The notes under the pieces: model-generated
What the model saw: only the letters and a program-made list of their open reading frames with translations
The model's database searches: none
What the model was told of the DNA's origin: nothing
Origin: an uncultured Atopostipes sp.
GTDB taxonomy: Bacteria; Bacillota; Bacilli; Lactobacillales; Carnobacteriaceae_A
Direction: 5' to 3'
Assembly (NCBI GenBank): GCA_910588235.1
Contig: CAJUOQ010000001.1
Location: forward strand, 44,457 to 108,456
Length of the DNA: 64,000 nt
Position numbers and translations under genes: made by a program
In this document: one piece after another, positions 49,720 through 57,422 of the stretch
Numbering within the stretch: position 1 is the first letter of the stretch
Layout of the letters: each line of letters opens with the position of its first letter

Positions 49720-50460
49720 TTAGCCTCCATTCACTTCTTCAAACATAGATTCCAAATTGTTGTCAGTATCTTTTACAACTTCATCAGTCTTATAATCATC
49801 ATGCCAACGCTCTTGATTGAACCAAGTACTTCCGTGCGCTGGCTTCAACCATTCATTTTGATCCAAGTGTTCTTTGTATCTATTAATTCCTTCTTGTATT
49901 TCTTTATTTGTTACACCATTTTTAATAGCTCTTTTATAACTACTTAAAGCTTTCTTCTTCCCTTTTTTGTTAGGATACAATTTCCAAAGTTTTTCAAAAT
50001 TATTCGTCAGCTCTGCTGATGGATGCTCTTTATTACTGTTATTATTAATACTGTTATTAATAGAACTGTTATTATTAGTGACCTTGTTTCGTGTATCCGT
50101 GTTTTGCGTGTCCTTATTTCGCGTGTCCTTGTTTTGGGGACACGGTATACTTACCACGGTATAGATGTTGTTTGTCCAACCTTCATCATTTTGATGCTGG
50201 GATACTCTGATATAATCCTTTTCAATTAGTTTCTTTCGGTGTCTATAAAACCTATCCTTACTAATTCCTAAGTCGCTGCACATTAAACTAACTGAGGGGT
50301 ATGCTGTTTCACCTGCTCCTGTGTAGCTTGATAGGTAGGCATAAATTGCTTTAGATTCAATCGTTAGGTCCTTGTCTTTCATAATTAACTTTGGTATCAA
50401 GCCGTAACCTTTGGCCATAACACCTTCTAATTTTCCTGCATTCTTTTCTTTATTGGTCAT
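49720..50460 (-). CDS. Replication initiator / replisome organiser with HTH
   Basis: The 246-residue protein has a winged-HTH domain (about 25-105: LTIESKAIYAYLSSYTG, YPSVSLMCSDLGISKDRFYRHRKKLIEK in pieces), a low-complexity Asn/Thr/Asp linker (about 112-145) and a C-terminal domain with LWKLYPNKKGKKKALSSYKRAI and PAHGSTWFNQERW. That is the layout of initiators which bind iterons inside their own gene. The linker is encoded by 15-bp DNA repeats beside an AT-rich tract. Confidence 0.85.
   Translation of the reverse strand: MTNKEKNAGKLEGVMAKGYGLIPKLIMKDKDLTIESKAIYAYLSSYTGAGETAYPSVSLMCSDLGISKDRFYRHRKKLIEKDYIRVSQHQNDEGWTNNIYTVVSIPCPQNKDTRNKDTQNTDTRNKVTNNNSSINNSINNNSNKEHPSAELTNNFEKLWKLYPNKKGKKKALSSYKRAIKNGVTNKEIQEGINRYKEHLDQNEWLKPAHGSTWFNQERWHDDYKTDEVVKDTDNNLESMFEEVNGG
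50020..50133. repeat. Probable phage replication origin: 15-bp iterons and AT-rich tract
   Basis: Three consecutive 15-bp units (50119-50133, 50104-50118, 50089-50103) share the core CGTGTCCTTxTT, with a partial fourth before them. A very AT-rich stretch (about 50020-50080) lies beside them. They encode Asn-Lys-Asp-Thr-Arg/Gln repeats in the initiator linker. Confidence 0.65.
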
Positions 50461-50473
50461 TTAATCACCCCAC

Positions 50474-50935
50474 TTAAAATGGCAGATCATCATCTGATAC
50501 GTTCGTTACATCCTCGTTACTAGCGAATGGATCTTCAAAATCTGCATCCGAAAACGGATTCTGTTGTTTATTATTATTCTGTTGCTGATTATTATTTTGA
50601 TTATTGTTTTTATTTTGAATAGGAAAACTGAATTGATCTGCTACTATTTCCGTTACGTAAACACGCTGTCCTTGGTTATTTTCGTAATTTCTTGTTTGTA
50701 TCCGTCCAAGGATGCTAATTCCGTCGCCTTTATTAAAGAAATTAACAATGTTCTCAGCCGTTCCTCGAAAAGCAACGACATTGATAAAGTCTGTATCACG
50801 TTCACCATTTTTGTTTTTAAATGGACGGTCTACTGCGATATTAAAGTTCAATACCGCAATTCCCGAACCAGTGAATTTCAATTCTAAATCTCGTGTTATT
50901 CTTCCTTCTAAAACTGTGTTATTAATCATTATCAT
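50474..50935 (-). CDS. ssb: Single-stranded DNA-binding protein
   Basis: The 153-residue protein has an OB fold (about 1-108) beginning [21 protein letters not shown] with FNIAVDRPF and [21 protein letters not shown] Gln/Asn-rich linker follows, then the acidic tip [13 protein letters not shown] (NVSDDDLPF) that recruits partner proteins. It acts with the ERF protein in recombination and at the fork. Confidence 0.95.
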   Translation of the reverse strand: MIMINNTVLEGRITRDLELKFTGSGIAVLNFNIAVDRPFKNKNGERDTDFINVVAFRGTAENIVNFFNKGDGISILGRIQTRNYENNQGQRVYVTEIVADQFSFPIQNKNNNQNNNQQQNNNKQQNPFSDADFEDPFASNEDVTNVSDDDLPF

Positions 50936-50944
50936 TTTCCTTTC

Positions 50945-51925
50945 TTAAAACGGAAGGTCATCCCATGTCTCTTCAAAGTCAAATTCATCTATAATCGGCG
51001 CTACTTTAATGCCATTTGCCACCATAAAATCGTTTAATTTGTTTAACTGTTCTTGTGTACCAGTTACCTCAATGCGCTCAGTAATTTCATCATCAAATGT
51101 TTCTTTAAACACATCTTCAATTATTTCTTCGGTTCTATCGTCAAATTCTCCATTAGACTTGTCATACTTTAATTCTTGTTCAGTACGTTCATCTACTTCG
51201 CGTTCTGCTTGTGCGATCCGCTCTTTCTCGGCTTCCTCTTTCTTGCGCTTTTCTTCTGCTTTTTGGATACTATCCATGATTTCAGTCGCTTCTCGATACT
51301 CAAGCTGGTCAATCCAACCTTCTATTTCCATTCCTTTACTCTCAAGGAATTTCTCTAACACCTCACGCTGAGCAATTTTATTCTTGTGATACTCTTCGAT
51401 TACTTCAATGTGATGTTTAATTTCATCCGTTAGTTTTTTACGGGGGTTAAGTTTTTCTGTCCAATTTCCTTTATTTGTCCAGCTATCACGTATTTCTAAA
51501 TCTTCCATGCGTACGTTACTATCTTTTAATTGACGCTCTACATAGTCAATTAGAGCCTCATAGCGTACTTCTTTCTGCGCCTCTAGTATCTCGTCACGCC
51601 CAGCTTTAATATCGTTTAATGGTTCATCAATTAACGATACAAGCTCATTTACCTCTGCTTCAAAAGTTTCGTACGGCTCCATAATGGTTTTCTTAACGTT
51701 TTTCCGTCCATCTTCCAAGCCAGTCCTTAAACTATTTAGCATTTTATGATCCTCTTTTAGTGTTTCTAAATCATCGTCTTGATAAACTCTATTTTTATAT
51801 TGTTCAGTAACACTTGTTATGGTCTTTTTTATCTCATCATAATTATTAATCGTTAGTTCCGCAGGTTTAAAATCATACGAAAAAGTTCCTTCTTCTATGG
51901 TTATTAATTCATTGTTCTTAGTCAC
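50945..51925 (-). CDS. DUF1351 family protein
   Basis: I start at GTG 51925, with GGGGG upstream; TTG at 51940 is an alternative. The protein is long and helical, with the family's DLETLKEDHKMLNSLRTGLEDGRKNVKKTIMEPYETFE (about 55-92, in pieces) and a central charged coiled coil (about 215-250). DUF1351 genes accompany ERF/SSB or RecT in phages of Firmicutes, suggesting a recombination accessory. It also ends EETWDDLPF, echoing the SSB acidic tip. Confidence 0.8.
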   Translation of the reverse strand: MTKNNELITIEEGTFSYDFKPAELTINNYDEIKKTITSVTEQYKNRVYQDDDLETLKEDHKMLNSLRTGLEDGRKNVKKTIMEPYETFEAEVNELVSLIDEPLNDIKAGRDEILEAQKEVRYEALIDYVERQLKDSNVRMEDLEIRDSWTNKGNWTEKLNPRKKLTDEIKHHIEVIEEYHKNKIAQREVLEKFLESKGMEIEGWIDQLEYREATEIMDSIQKAEEKRKKEEAEKERIAQAEREVDERTEQELKYDKSNGEFDDRTEEIIEDVFKETFDDEITERIEVTGTQEQLNKLNDFMVANGIKVAPIIDEFDFEETWDDLPF

Positions 51926-51927
51926 AT

Positions 51928-52731
51928 TTATTGCCCCCAAGCCACTTTAGACGTTGTAGCGTTACCTTCCATCAGTGAAGTTTGATCAGTTTGTTTACTT
52001 TGTTCTGTTTGTTGTTTCTTGAAATTAGCTTCCGCTAATCTTAATTGCTTGTTATATTCGATTACGTTATCTTTTGTTATTTTTTTATCTTTATTTCCTG
52101 TTTCTGCATTTGTACGCTGCAACATCACTTGCCGTATTTCTTTCTTATCTTGACCTGACGCTTCAGATAACTTTTCGATTCTATCTGTTATATTATTTAC
52201 CTTGCTCGTAAAGTCATCTTGGGGCGGTCTTTTTTGTTTATTTTGTGGTGTATTTTGTTGGTTATTCTTATACTGATTGTTATAGCTTTGATTATTATAA
52301 TTTTGATTGTTAGTAGGTTGCACTCCATCATCGTCTTCGTTTGTACTAAGTCCCAAAATACTCGTTAGAGCGTATCTTCTTGCATATGTGATAATAGAAC
52401 CAACAGATTGCGTTAAGTTCATTCGCCCACCCTTTTCAAACTCGTAAAGCACTGCAGGATAACTGATATACTCTCCATCCTTGTGCCAAAACACGGTTTC
52501 AACACCAATTCTTTGACTACTTTCTGTGCTCTCTTCTACTGGTATTTGAGTTAAGAAAATGCCATTTTTATTTAATAGCGGGTTTAACTTTCCTAAAATA
52601 TTATCAAGCGTTACATATTTACTTTTAGCATGTGGATTATTTGCATCTTTTGAGAGTTGTGGCATTTCACTTTGTACTTTAATTAATGCTGGTAATATGC
52701 TTTTTACACTTTCTGAATGTTTAAAATTCAT
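51928..52731 (-). CDS. ERF-family single-strand annealing protein
   Basis: The 267-residue recombinase anneals complementary strands. Its core (about 1-140) has KDANNPHAKSKYVTLDNIL, LLNKNGIFLTQ and VGSIITYARRYALTSILGLSTNEDDDG, the ERF signature. A Gln/Asn linker and a basic C-terminus follow. It is paired with SSB in the recombination module. Confidence 0.92.
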   Translation of the reverse strand: MNFKHSESVKSILPALIKVQSEMPQLSKDANNPHAKSKYVTLDNILGKLNPLLNKNGIFLTQIPVEESTESSQRIGVETVFWHKDGEYISYPAVLYEFEKGGRMNLTQSVGSIITYARRYALTSILGLSTNEDDDGVQPTNNQNYNNQSYNNQYKNNQQNTPQNKQKRPPQDDFTSKVNNITDRIEKLSEASGQDKKEIRQVMLQRTNAETGNKDKKITKDNVIEYNKQLRLAEANFKKQQTEQSKQTDQTSLMEGNATTSKVAWGQ

Positions 52732-52965
52732 TTAAAAAACTCCTTTAGTAGATTTAATTTGCCATTCTTCGATATATTGTTCCTGCTCTTTTAACTGTTC
52801 TTTTAATTGTTCAATTTCTATATTCTTTTCTTCTAATTGGTCATATAGTTCTAGTGGCCAACTATAATGCTCCACTAACTCTGGCTGATCATGGACTTCA
52901 TAAAATTCTTTCATTGATTCGTATAAATCAATCATTTTAATATCGCGCGTTAATTGTTCATTCAT
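52732..52965 (-). CDS. Phage hypothetical coiled-coil protein
   Basis: From the ATG at 52965 (AGAGGAAAA upstream) the product has 77 residues: an N-terminal helix with Trp and Tyr and a Glu/Gln/Leu coiled coil (about 43-68). No family recognised. Confidence 0.55.
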   Translation of the reverse strand: MNEQLTRDIKMIDLYESMKEFYEVHDQPELVEHYSWPLELYDQLEEKNIEIEQLKEQLKEQEQYIEEWQIKSTKGVF

Positions 52966-53042
52966 ATTTATTTTTCCTCTCATTTCTGGTATGATTAAAC
53001 TGTGAATATTTCTCTGCGCCGTATTCCTGTACGGTGCTTTTT

Positions 53043-53276
53043 TTATGTCAAAAATCGGTTTTCTTCCTCAAACGAGTGTCTATGTGCAGTGGCTTCTGTT
53101 AAAAGATTGGGAGTATCATCTTCTGTCGTTTTATTTTTTAATACTTCGCCATGTCCTAAACAAAAACTATATTCAACTTCATCCATAAAACAACCATATT
53201 TATCTTCGCTAATTAAATCGTGTGTTCCTTTCCCTTTACAACGCGAGCAACCCATTACTTTAGTAACTACGTTCAT
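53043..53276 (-). CDS. Small cysteine-containing protein
   Basis: From the ATG at 53276 (GAAGGAGGG upstream) the 77-residue product has CSRCKGKG near the start and two further Cys, a possible partial zinc site resembling half of a DnaJ-type zinc finger. Function unknown. Confidence 0.55.
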   Translation of the reverse strand: MNVVTKVMGCSRCKGKGTHDLISEDKYGCFMDEVEYSFCLGHGEVLKNKTTEDDTPNLLTEATAHRHSFEEENRFLT

Positions 53277-53388
53277 TTTGACCCTCCTTCTCTTTTTGCC
53301 ATTCATCATTTACCCATGATCCATAAATTGTTCCGACGCCCAATCCAACAATTAAACATATAAGTTGTGGTAACCAGCCTAGACCCAT
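53260..53388 (-). CDS. 42-residue membrane protein
   Basis: MGLGWLPQLICLIVGLGVG is one hydrophobic helix followed by a charged tail. GGAGTGAATAAA precedes the ATG. Its end overlaps the next gene. Unknown role. Confidence 0.5.
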   Translation of the reverse strand: MGLGWLPQLICLIVGLGVGTIYGSWVNDEWQKEKEGQNERSY

Positions 53389-53389
53389 T

Positions 53390-53701
53390 TTATTCACTCC
53401 TTCCAAATATCAATTCTTGATTTTCTTCTAGCCATTGACTCATCTTCAAAGCTCCAAACTTCCAAGCTTGTCCTTGTCTTTGTGGAAATGATACAAACTC
53501 ACTTAATTCATCTCTAAAATCTGGTACTTCTAAGATGTTTTTTCTGAGCCACTGTCCTGAACGATTGGTATGTTCTTCTAACTGCTTCATATTCCAAGAG
53601 CGTCCAATTAGTTGTTGTTCTAAAAAATGTTGATAATTTTCTTTAGTAATTAATACGTGATCATCTGGAATTTTTATTTGAATATCTAATGTTTGATTCA
53701 T
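53390..53701 (-). CDS. DUF771 family phage protein
   Basis: The 103-residue protein has the DUF771 pattern: IKIPDDHVLITKENYQHFLEQ, GRSWNMKQLEEHTNRSGQWLRKNIL and a YFPQRQGQAWKF-like segment (FPQRQGQAWKFGA). It contains a helix-turn-helix-like part and follows cro in many Gram-positive phages; role unknown. Confidence 0.8.
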   Translation of the reverse strand: MNQTLDIQIKIPDDHVLITKENYQHFLEQQLIGRSWNMKQLEEHTNRSGQWLRKNILEVPDFRDELSEFVSFPQRQGQAWKFGALKMSQWLEENQELIFGRSE

Positions 53702-53704
53702 TTT

Positions 53705-53941
53705 TTATTTTCCTTCCTTGTATTTATTTGAATACATATTGCTTAAAAAAATATCTCCGAACAATTCATCTGTTGTTGTTCCTAAAGCTTGAGATAGCCT
53801 AAAAGCTATGGAATAGCTAGGGACTTGTTTTGCATTTTCTAAGTTTGATATATAGGTTCTTGATACGTTAGAAGCTTTACTTAGGTCTTCTTGAGATAAC
53901 CCTTTTTCAATTCTTTTTACTTTCAGTTGACTAGATGTCAT
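53705..53941 (-). CDS. Cro-like HTH regulator
   Basis: This 78-residue XRE-family protein has the HTH GLSQEDLSKASNVSRTYISNLE (about 14-35, in pieces). It is the first gene of the early lytic operon, transcribed divergently from the repressor, so it should act as Cro and/or activate early genes. GGAGGGAAC precedes the ATG. Confidence 0.9.
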   Translation of the reverse strand: MTSSQLKVKRIEKGLSQEDLSKASNVSRTYISNLENAKQVPSYSIAFRLSQALGTTTDELFGDIFLSNMYSNKYKEGK

Positions 53942-53975
53942 GAAGTTCCCTCCTTTATGTATTTATTTGATTACA

Positions 53976-54063
53976 TATACATTGTATACAAAAGAATACT
54001 ACTTGTCAACAATTAAATACGAGTTTACAGTTTATTTTTGTAAATAATTGTTTACAATGTATA
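53976..54063. promoter_or_regulatory. Genetic switch: overlapping cro and repressor promoters with operators
   Basis: On minus, TTGACA (54009-54004) and TACAAT (53986-53981) are 17 bases apart, a near-perfect early promoter. On plus, TTGTCA (54003-54008) and TACAGT (54026-54031), also 17 apart, serve the repressor; the two -35 boxes overlap. An 11-bp element TATACATTGTA (53976-53986) recurs inverted as TACAATGTATA (54053-54063). A second inverted repeat TTGTAAA/TTTACAA lies at 54038-54057. Confidence 0.8.
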
Positions 54064-54077
54064 TAGGAGGTTATTCA

Positions 54078-54494
54078 ATGGATAACAATAAATTAGGTAG
54101 GTTCCTTCGAGAGTTACGCGGAGATGAATCTTTAAGAAGTGTCGCAGATCGTTCGAATGGCACCCTTAGTCATGGATATATTTCAACGGCAGAAAAAGGT
54201 GTCGGAACAAATAAAGCACCATACGTCCCTTCTCCTGAGAAGCTACGGGCGTTTTCAAAAGTATACAACGTATCTTATGATAAGTTGATGAAATTAGCAG
54301 GATATAGTGAAGTTACTCCCGATTGGGCAGATGATGGGGATATTGTTGATTTAGAAAAAATGCTAGAAAGCAATATACAGATGACTTATGGCGGGGAGGA
54401 ATTGACAAATAGCGAAAAACAAAGGGTGCGTGATGTCTTAACTGCTATATTCTGGGAAAAAACTCACAAAGAACGTGATGGCAATGCAAAATAA
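54078..54494 (+). CDS. CI-type lysogeny repressor (XRE family)
   Basis: From the ATG at 54078 (AGGAGG upstream) the product has 138 residues with an HTH in the first 70 (FLRELRGDESLRSVADRS and HGYISTAEKGV). No peptidase domain is present; repressors of this kind are cut or removed by a partner ImmA peptidase, encoded by the next gene, which overlaps it. Confidence 0.85.
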   Translation: MDNNKLGRFLRELRGDESLRSVADRSNGTLSHGYISTAEKGVGTNKAPYVPSPEKLRAFSKVYNVSYDKLMKLAGYSEVTPDWADDGDIVDLEKMLESNIQMTYGGEELTNSEKQRVRDVLTAIFWEKTHKERDGNAK

Positions 54495-54915
54495 GTTTCA
54501 TTATCTAGTTTCGAAATTACGAAAAAAATATGGAACCTTAGACCCTTTTTATTTAGTCAATAAATTAAATATTGAGGTTCGTTATGTACAGTTCGGGAAT
54601 AATCCTAAAGGTATGTATACAAAAATTAAAGGTGATCCATTCATATTTTTAAATAAAAATATTCAGCATCTCCCCGAGAGTAAGTTTGTCTTGGCCCATG
54701 AGCTATATCACTTTTTAGAACACGAGGAAAACGCTGGATATTACATTCAGAATGATAAAGCGCGCAGCAGATTAGAAACTGAAGCTAATAAGTTTGCGAT
54801 TGCTTTATTAACCGATTTATATATAGAAGAAAACAAAGAATTACCAAATACAGTTGAAGACGTATCCTATGAATATGGTATTTCATTTAAAGAAAATATT
54901 GAAAAGTTATTTTAA
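54478..54915 (+). CDS. ImmA/IrrE-family metallopeptidase
   Basis: The 145-residue protein contains the zinc motif HELYH (within LAHELYHFLEH, about 76) and a downstream Glu (ETEANKFAIALL). Such proteins cleave the phage repressor after DNA damage and trigger induction. It overlaps the repressor gene, supporting an ImmR/ImmA pair. GTG 54475 and ATG 54484 are other possible starts. Confidence 0.9.
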   Translation: MAMQNKFHYLVSKLRKKYGTLDPFYLVNKLNIEVRYVQFGNNPKGMYTKIKGDPFIFLNKNIQHLPESKFVLAHELYHFLEHEENAGYYIQNDKARSRLETEANKFAIALLTDLYIEENKELPNTVEDVSYEYGISFKENIEKLF

Positions 54916-54932
54916 GGAGGAAAACAAACATA

Positions 54933-55604
54933 ATGAAAAAAATATTATTAATAATGGGTGTTTTTTTGCTGACAGCTTGCTCAAATAACGATGTTGAAGC
55001 AGTGGAATCTCCTTCAAAACCGGAATCTAAAATTAACACTAACGATAGTCTGATTGAATCATTTGAGGATCATTTAAAAGAAGAGCAAACGCTTCTGAAT
55101 AACGCTGAAGGAGTTATGAGTAAGAACATACATAAGGAAAACATCGAACATTGGGAACGCGAAATAAGACAACTAGAAGAAGAAAAAAAGTTATTAGAAA
55201 AAACGTTAATTTATAACGATGACTTTAAAGTTGTGCAAGAAACAGGCGTTTATATACAAAAGCATGATGGTATCTTTACTGAGGATACATTTGTTTCTGG
55301 GTTTAATAGAGACATGCTAACAGAATTGGAACGGTATAAGGACGAAATTTCAGATGGTGCTATATTAATTGCTGCAGCCCCTTTTAAATCAGAAGGTGAC
55401 AAATTTCCTGTTATTTCTGTTTATTACTCTCAAAAATCTTTAGACCGCATTGATTTTGATAAGGCTTTAGATGACGATAGTTATTTATATAATAATGCTG
55501 ATTATCTCAATGTGCATAATACGCTATCAAGTAGCTTATCAAGCAAAGGTAACTTTGATGTTGTTCCAGATCTATTCATTCACTATAACGGAATAACCTA
55601 TTAA
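54933..55604 (+). CDS. Lysogeny-module lipoprotein
   Basis: The 223-residue protein has a signal with lipobox LLTACS (Cys about 16), a coiled coil (about 45-90), and a mixed C-terminal domain. AAGGAGG precedes the ATG. Sited between ImmA and the integrase, where phages often place genes expressed in the lysogen. A superinfection-exclusion role, as for the Ltp-type lipoproteins, is possible but not shown. Confidence 0.75.
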   Translation: MKKILLIMGVFLLTACSNNDVEAVESPSKPESKINTNDSLIESFEDHLKEEQTLLNNAEGVMSKNIHKENIEHWEREIRQLEEEKKLLEKTLIYNDDFKVVQETGVYIQKHDGIFTEDTFVSGFNRDMLTELERYKDEISDGAILIAAAPFKSEGDKFPVISVYYSQKSLDRIDFDKALDDDSYLYNNADYLNVHNTLSSSLSSKGNFDVVPDLFIHYNGITY

Positions 55605-55677
55605 TAAAAATTAGCCTTTTGATTAAGGCTTTTTCTTCACAATAAAAAAGAACATACATTCGGAAAGGAAGTTTAAT

Positions 55678-56064
55678 ATGGTCACATTATGTATAGACAT
55701 CGACAACACAGACAAAGATCACCTATTTATATCACCAATCGCAACAACCCCAGACAATCCACATTTTAAAACCGATGATAAAGCGATTTTAAAATGCACG
55801 ACCGACTGGAGCGACATTCAAGATGGGGATTTTATTGCAATTGAAAACGAAAAAGGGGTGATGGAAAAATTTGATAATAGTATTTTCAAAGTGGCTTTTA
55901 ACAAGAAAACTATAACATTGATGCCACTATCATCGTTCGTCCCATATAAAGAAAGAGAGGTGGCTTTTGATGAGTTAGAAACAGTTAAATTGAATGGAAA
56001 AATATTGGGTATTGTTAGAAGTTTTTCAGATGAATTTAAAGACAAAAGTATGAAAATGTTTTAA
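55678..56064 (+). CDS. S24/LexA-like beta domain protein without HTH or catalytic Ser
   Basis: The 128-residue protein has beta strands arranged like the C-terminal domain of phage repressors: DWSDIQDGDFIAIENEKG (about 42-59), ITLMPLSSFVPYKEREV and GKILGIVRSF near the end. The Ser-Met and Lys positions of S24 self-cleavage are not seen. It may be a decayed or regulatory repressor fragment. Uncertain. Confidence 0.5.
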   Translation: MVTLCIDIDNTDKDHLFISPIATTPDNPHFKTDDKAILKCTTDWSDIQDGDFIAIENEKGVMEKFDNSIFKVAFNKKTITLMPLSSFVPYKEREVAFDELETVKLNGKILGIVRSFSDEFKDKSMKMF

Positions 56065-56087
56065 AAAAGAATACAAAGGTGGTATTT

Positions 56088-57206
56088 ATGGCAAGTTATA
56101 AGAAGTTAAAATCAGGGTGGCAATACCGAGTAAGTTATAAAGACGAGAACGGAAGATATAAAACTAAAAGTAAAAACGGATTTAGGACCAAAGGCGAAGC
56201 ACAAGCAGAAGCTGAAAGTATAGAAAAACTATTACGAGATGGTTATGTTATCGATGGAGACGAAACATATGCTGATTATATGCAAAATTGGTATGAAACC
56301 TTTAAAAAAGACGTACATAGTATAAATAATAATGCGGATATAGAATTATCCATTAAATGGGTTAAAACGTATTTTAAAAATGCTTTATTGAAGGATATAA
56401 CAAGAGAAAAATATCAAAACTTCGTAAATTGGTATGGAAAAAACCGCTCTACTGCATCTGTTCGCAAAATACATGTTTATGCGAGTGGATGTTTAGAAGA
56501 TGCATTTAACCAAGGACACATTCCTCGAAACCCAGTATGGAAAATATCAGTTAAAGGTACAGTACCTGCTAAACAAGATAATGAAAAATTTTTAAACTAT
56601 GGAGATTCTCAAAAACTTATCAAAGAAGTTAAAAGAGGTTTGAAAACAGAATGGCATTCTCGATATATGATATTGATTGCTCTAGCAACTGGGATGCGTT
56701 TTTCTGAAATATTAGCGTTAAATTGGGATGATATTAATTTAGAAGATGGTACAATAAATGTAGATAAATCATTCGACTATCGTAAAAAACATGAGTTTTC
56801 TACAACTAAAACAGTGTCCTCTGTTCGAATGATACCAATTGATCGCGAAACAATTAAATTATTGAAAAACTTTAAAGAATATAATAATAAAAAATATCAG
56901 AATAATTTATTTGTTGAAGAGACCGAACGTGGTTATAGGCACGTTTCGAATTCAGCTGTGAATAAAGCATTGCATAACGCCTGTGAACGAGTTAATATTA
57001 AGAAGATAAATTTTCATTCATTGAGACATACACATTGTTCTTTACTAATATATTCAAATATTAACATAAAATATATTTCTCAACGTTTAGGGCACAGTTC
57101 TACTGATATTACATATAGAATATATGGACATATCATTGAAGAAATGGAACAAAAAGAAACTGATAAGGTACGAGTATTTTTAGAAGAATTATCAAATGCA
57201 AAATGA
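56088..57206 (+). CDS. int: Tyrosine integrase
   Basis: From the ATG at 56088 (AAAGGTGG upstream) the product has 372 residues. An AP2-like arm-binding domain (about 1-50, YKKLKSGWQYRVSYKDENGRY) and a SAM-like core-binding domain (about 60-160) precede the catalytic domain: Arg in TGMRFSEILAL (about 205), HSLRHTH (about 308), LGHSS and catalytic Tyr in ITYRIYGH (about 343). It joins attP to the 3' end of tRNA-Ser and lies beside attR. Confidence 0.95.
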   Translation: MASYKKLKSGWQYRVSYKDENGRYKTKSKNGFRTKGEAQAEAESIEKLLRDGYVIDGDETYADYMQNWYETFKKDVHSINNNADIELSIKWVKTYFKNALLKDITREKYQNFVNWYGKNRSTASVRKIHVYASGCLEDAFNQGHIPRNPVWKISVKGTVPAKQDNEKFLNYGDSQKLIKEVKRGLKTEWHSRYMILIALATGMRFSEILALNWDDINLEDGTINVDKSFDYRKKHEFSTTKTVSSVRMIPIDRETIKLLKNFKEYNNKKYQNNLFVEETERGYRHVSNSAVNKALHNACERVNIKKINFHSLRHTHCSLLIYSNINIKYISQRLGHSSTDITYRIYGHIIEEMEQKETDKVRVFLEELSNAK

Positions 57207-57341
57207 ATGCAAAACAATTTATTGCACTCTAGTTTTCTATATTGATTTATAAATCCATAGATTTACAGAAAAGGTTGTTATGAACCTTAAGTGACCTAGT
57301 TAGTATTTTTTAATAATTGCCCTGTTTTTAACTCAAACGGA

Positions 57342-57362
57342 CTCATTCTCCGTTAAAATAAT
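57342..57362. repeat. attR core
   Basis: This is the second copy of the 21-bp direct repeat, carrying the last 11 bases of tRNA-Ser without the rest of the tRNA. The 135 bases between integrase and attR hold no gene. Confidence 0.93.
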
Positions 57363-57373
57363 AAATTATTTAT

Positions 57374-57412
57374 CTCCATAACGTTCCCAACCCTTCGTTA
57401 TGGAGTTTTTTT
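57374..57412 (+). terminator. Host terminator formerly downstream of tRNA-Ser
   Basis: CTCCATAACG and CGTTATGGAG form a 10-bp stem followed by seven T. It was separated from the tRNA by prophage insertion; it can also end the convergent kinase gene. Confidence 0.85.
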
Positions 57413-57422
57413 ATGCCTTATT

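Larger units (their letters stand above)
14140..57362. mobile_element. Siphovirus prophage integrated in tRNA-Ser, with a DGR
   Basis: A perfect 21-bp direct repeat bounds the element: attL at 14140-14160 (last 11 bases of tRNA-Ser plus 10 downstream) and attR at 57342-57362. The integrase gene ends 135 bases before attR. Between them are complete modules for lysogeny, recombination/replication, packaging, head, tail, lysis and a diversity-generating retroelement, about 43.2 kb. The set of genes (A118/PSA-like minor capsid proteins, Gp15, Dit, Tal) indicates a long-tailed siphovirus of Gram-positive hosts. Two blemishes are seen: a frameshifted small early gene (44725-44908) and a tape-measure gene without a canonical start. 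Confidence 0.95.

Noticed and set aside
50074..50133. CRISPR array at the 15-bp repeats
   Set aside because: The units are adjacent without spacers and lie inside a gene; no cas genes are present anywhere in the window.
54078..54915. Toxin-antitoxin pair (XRE plus ImmA-like)
   Set aside because: Position opposite cro and beside the integrase, and the HELYH peptidase, fit a phage ImmR/ImmA repressor system better.
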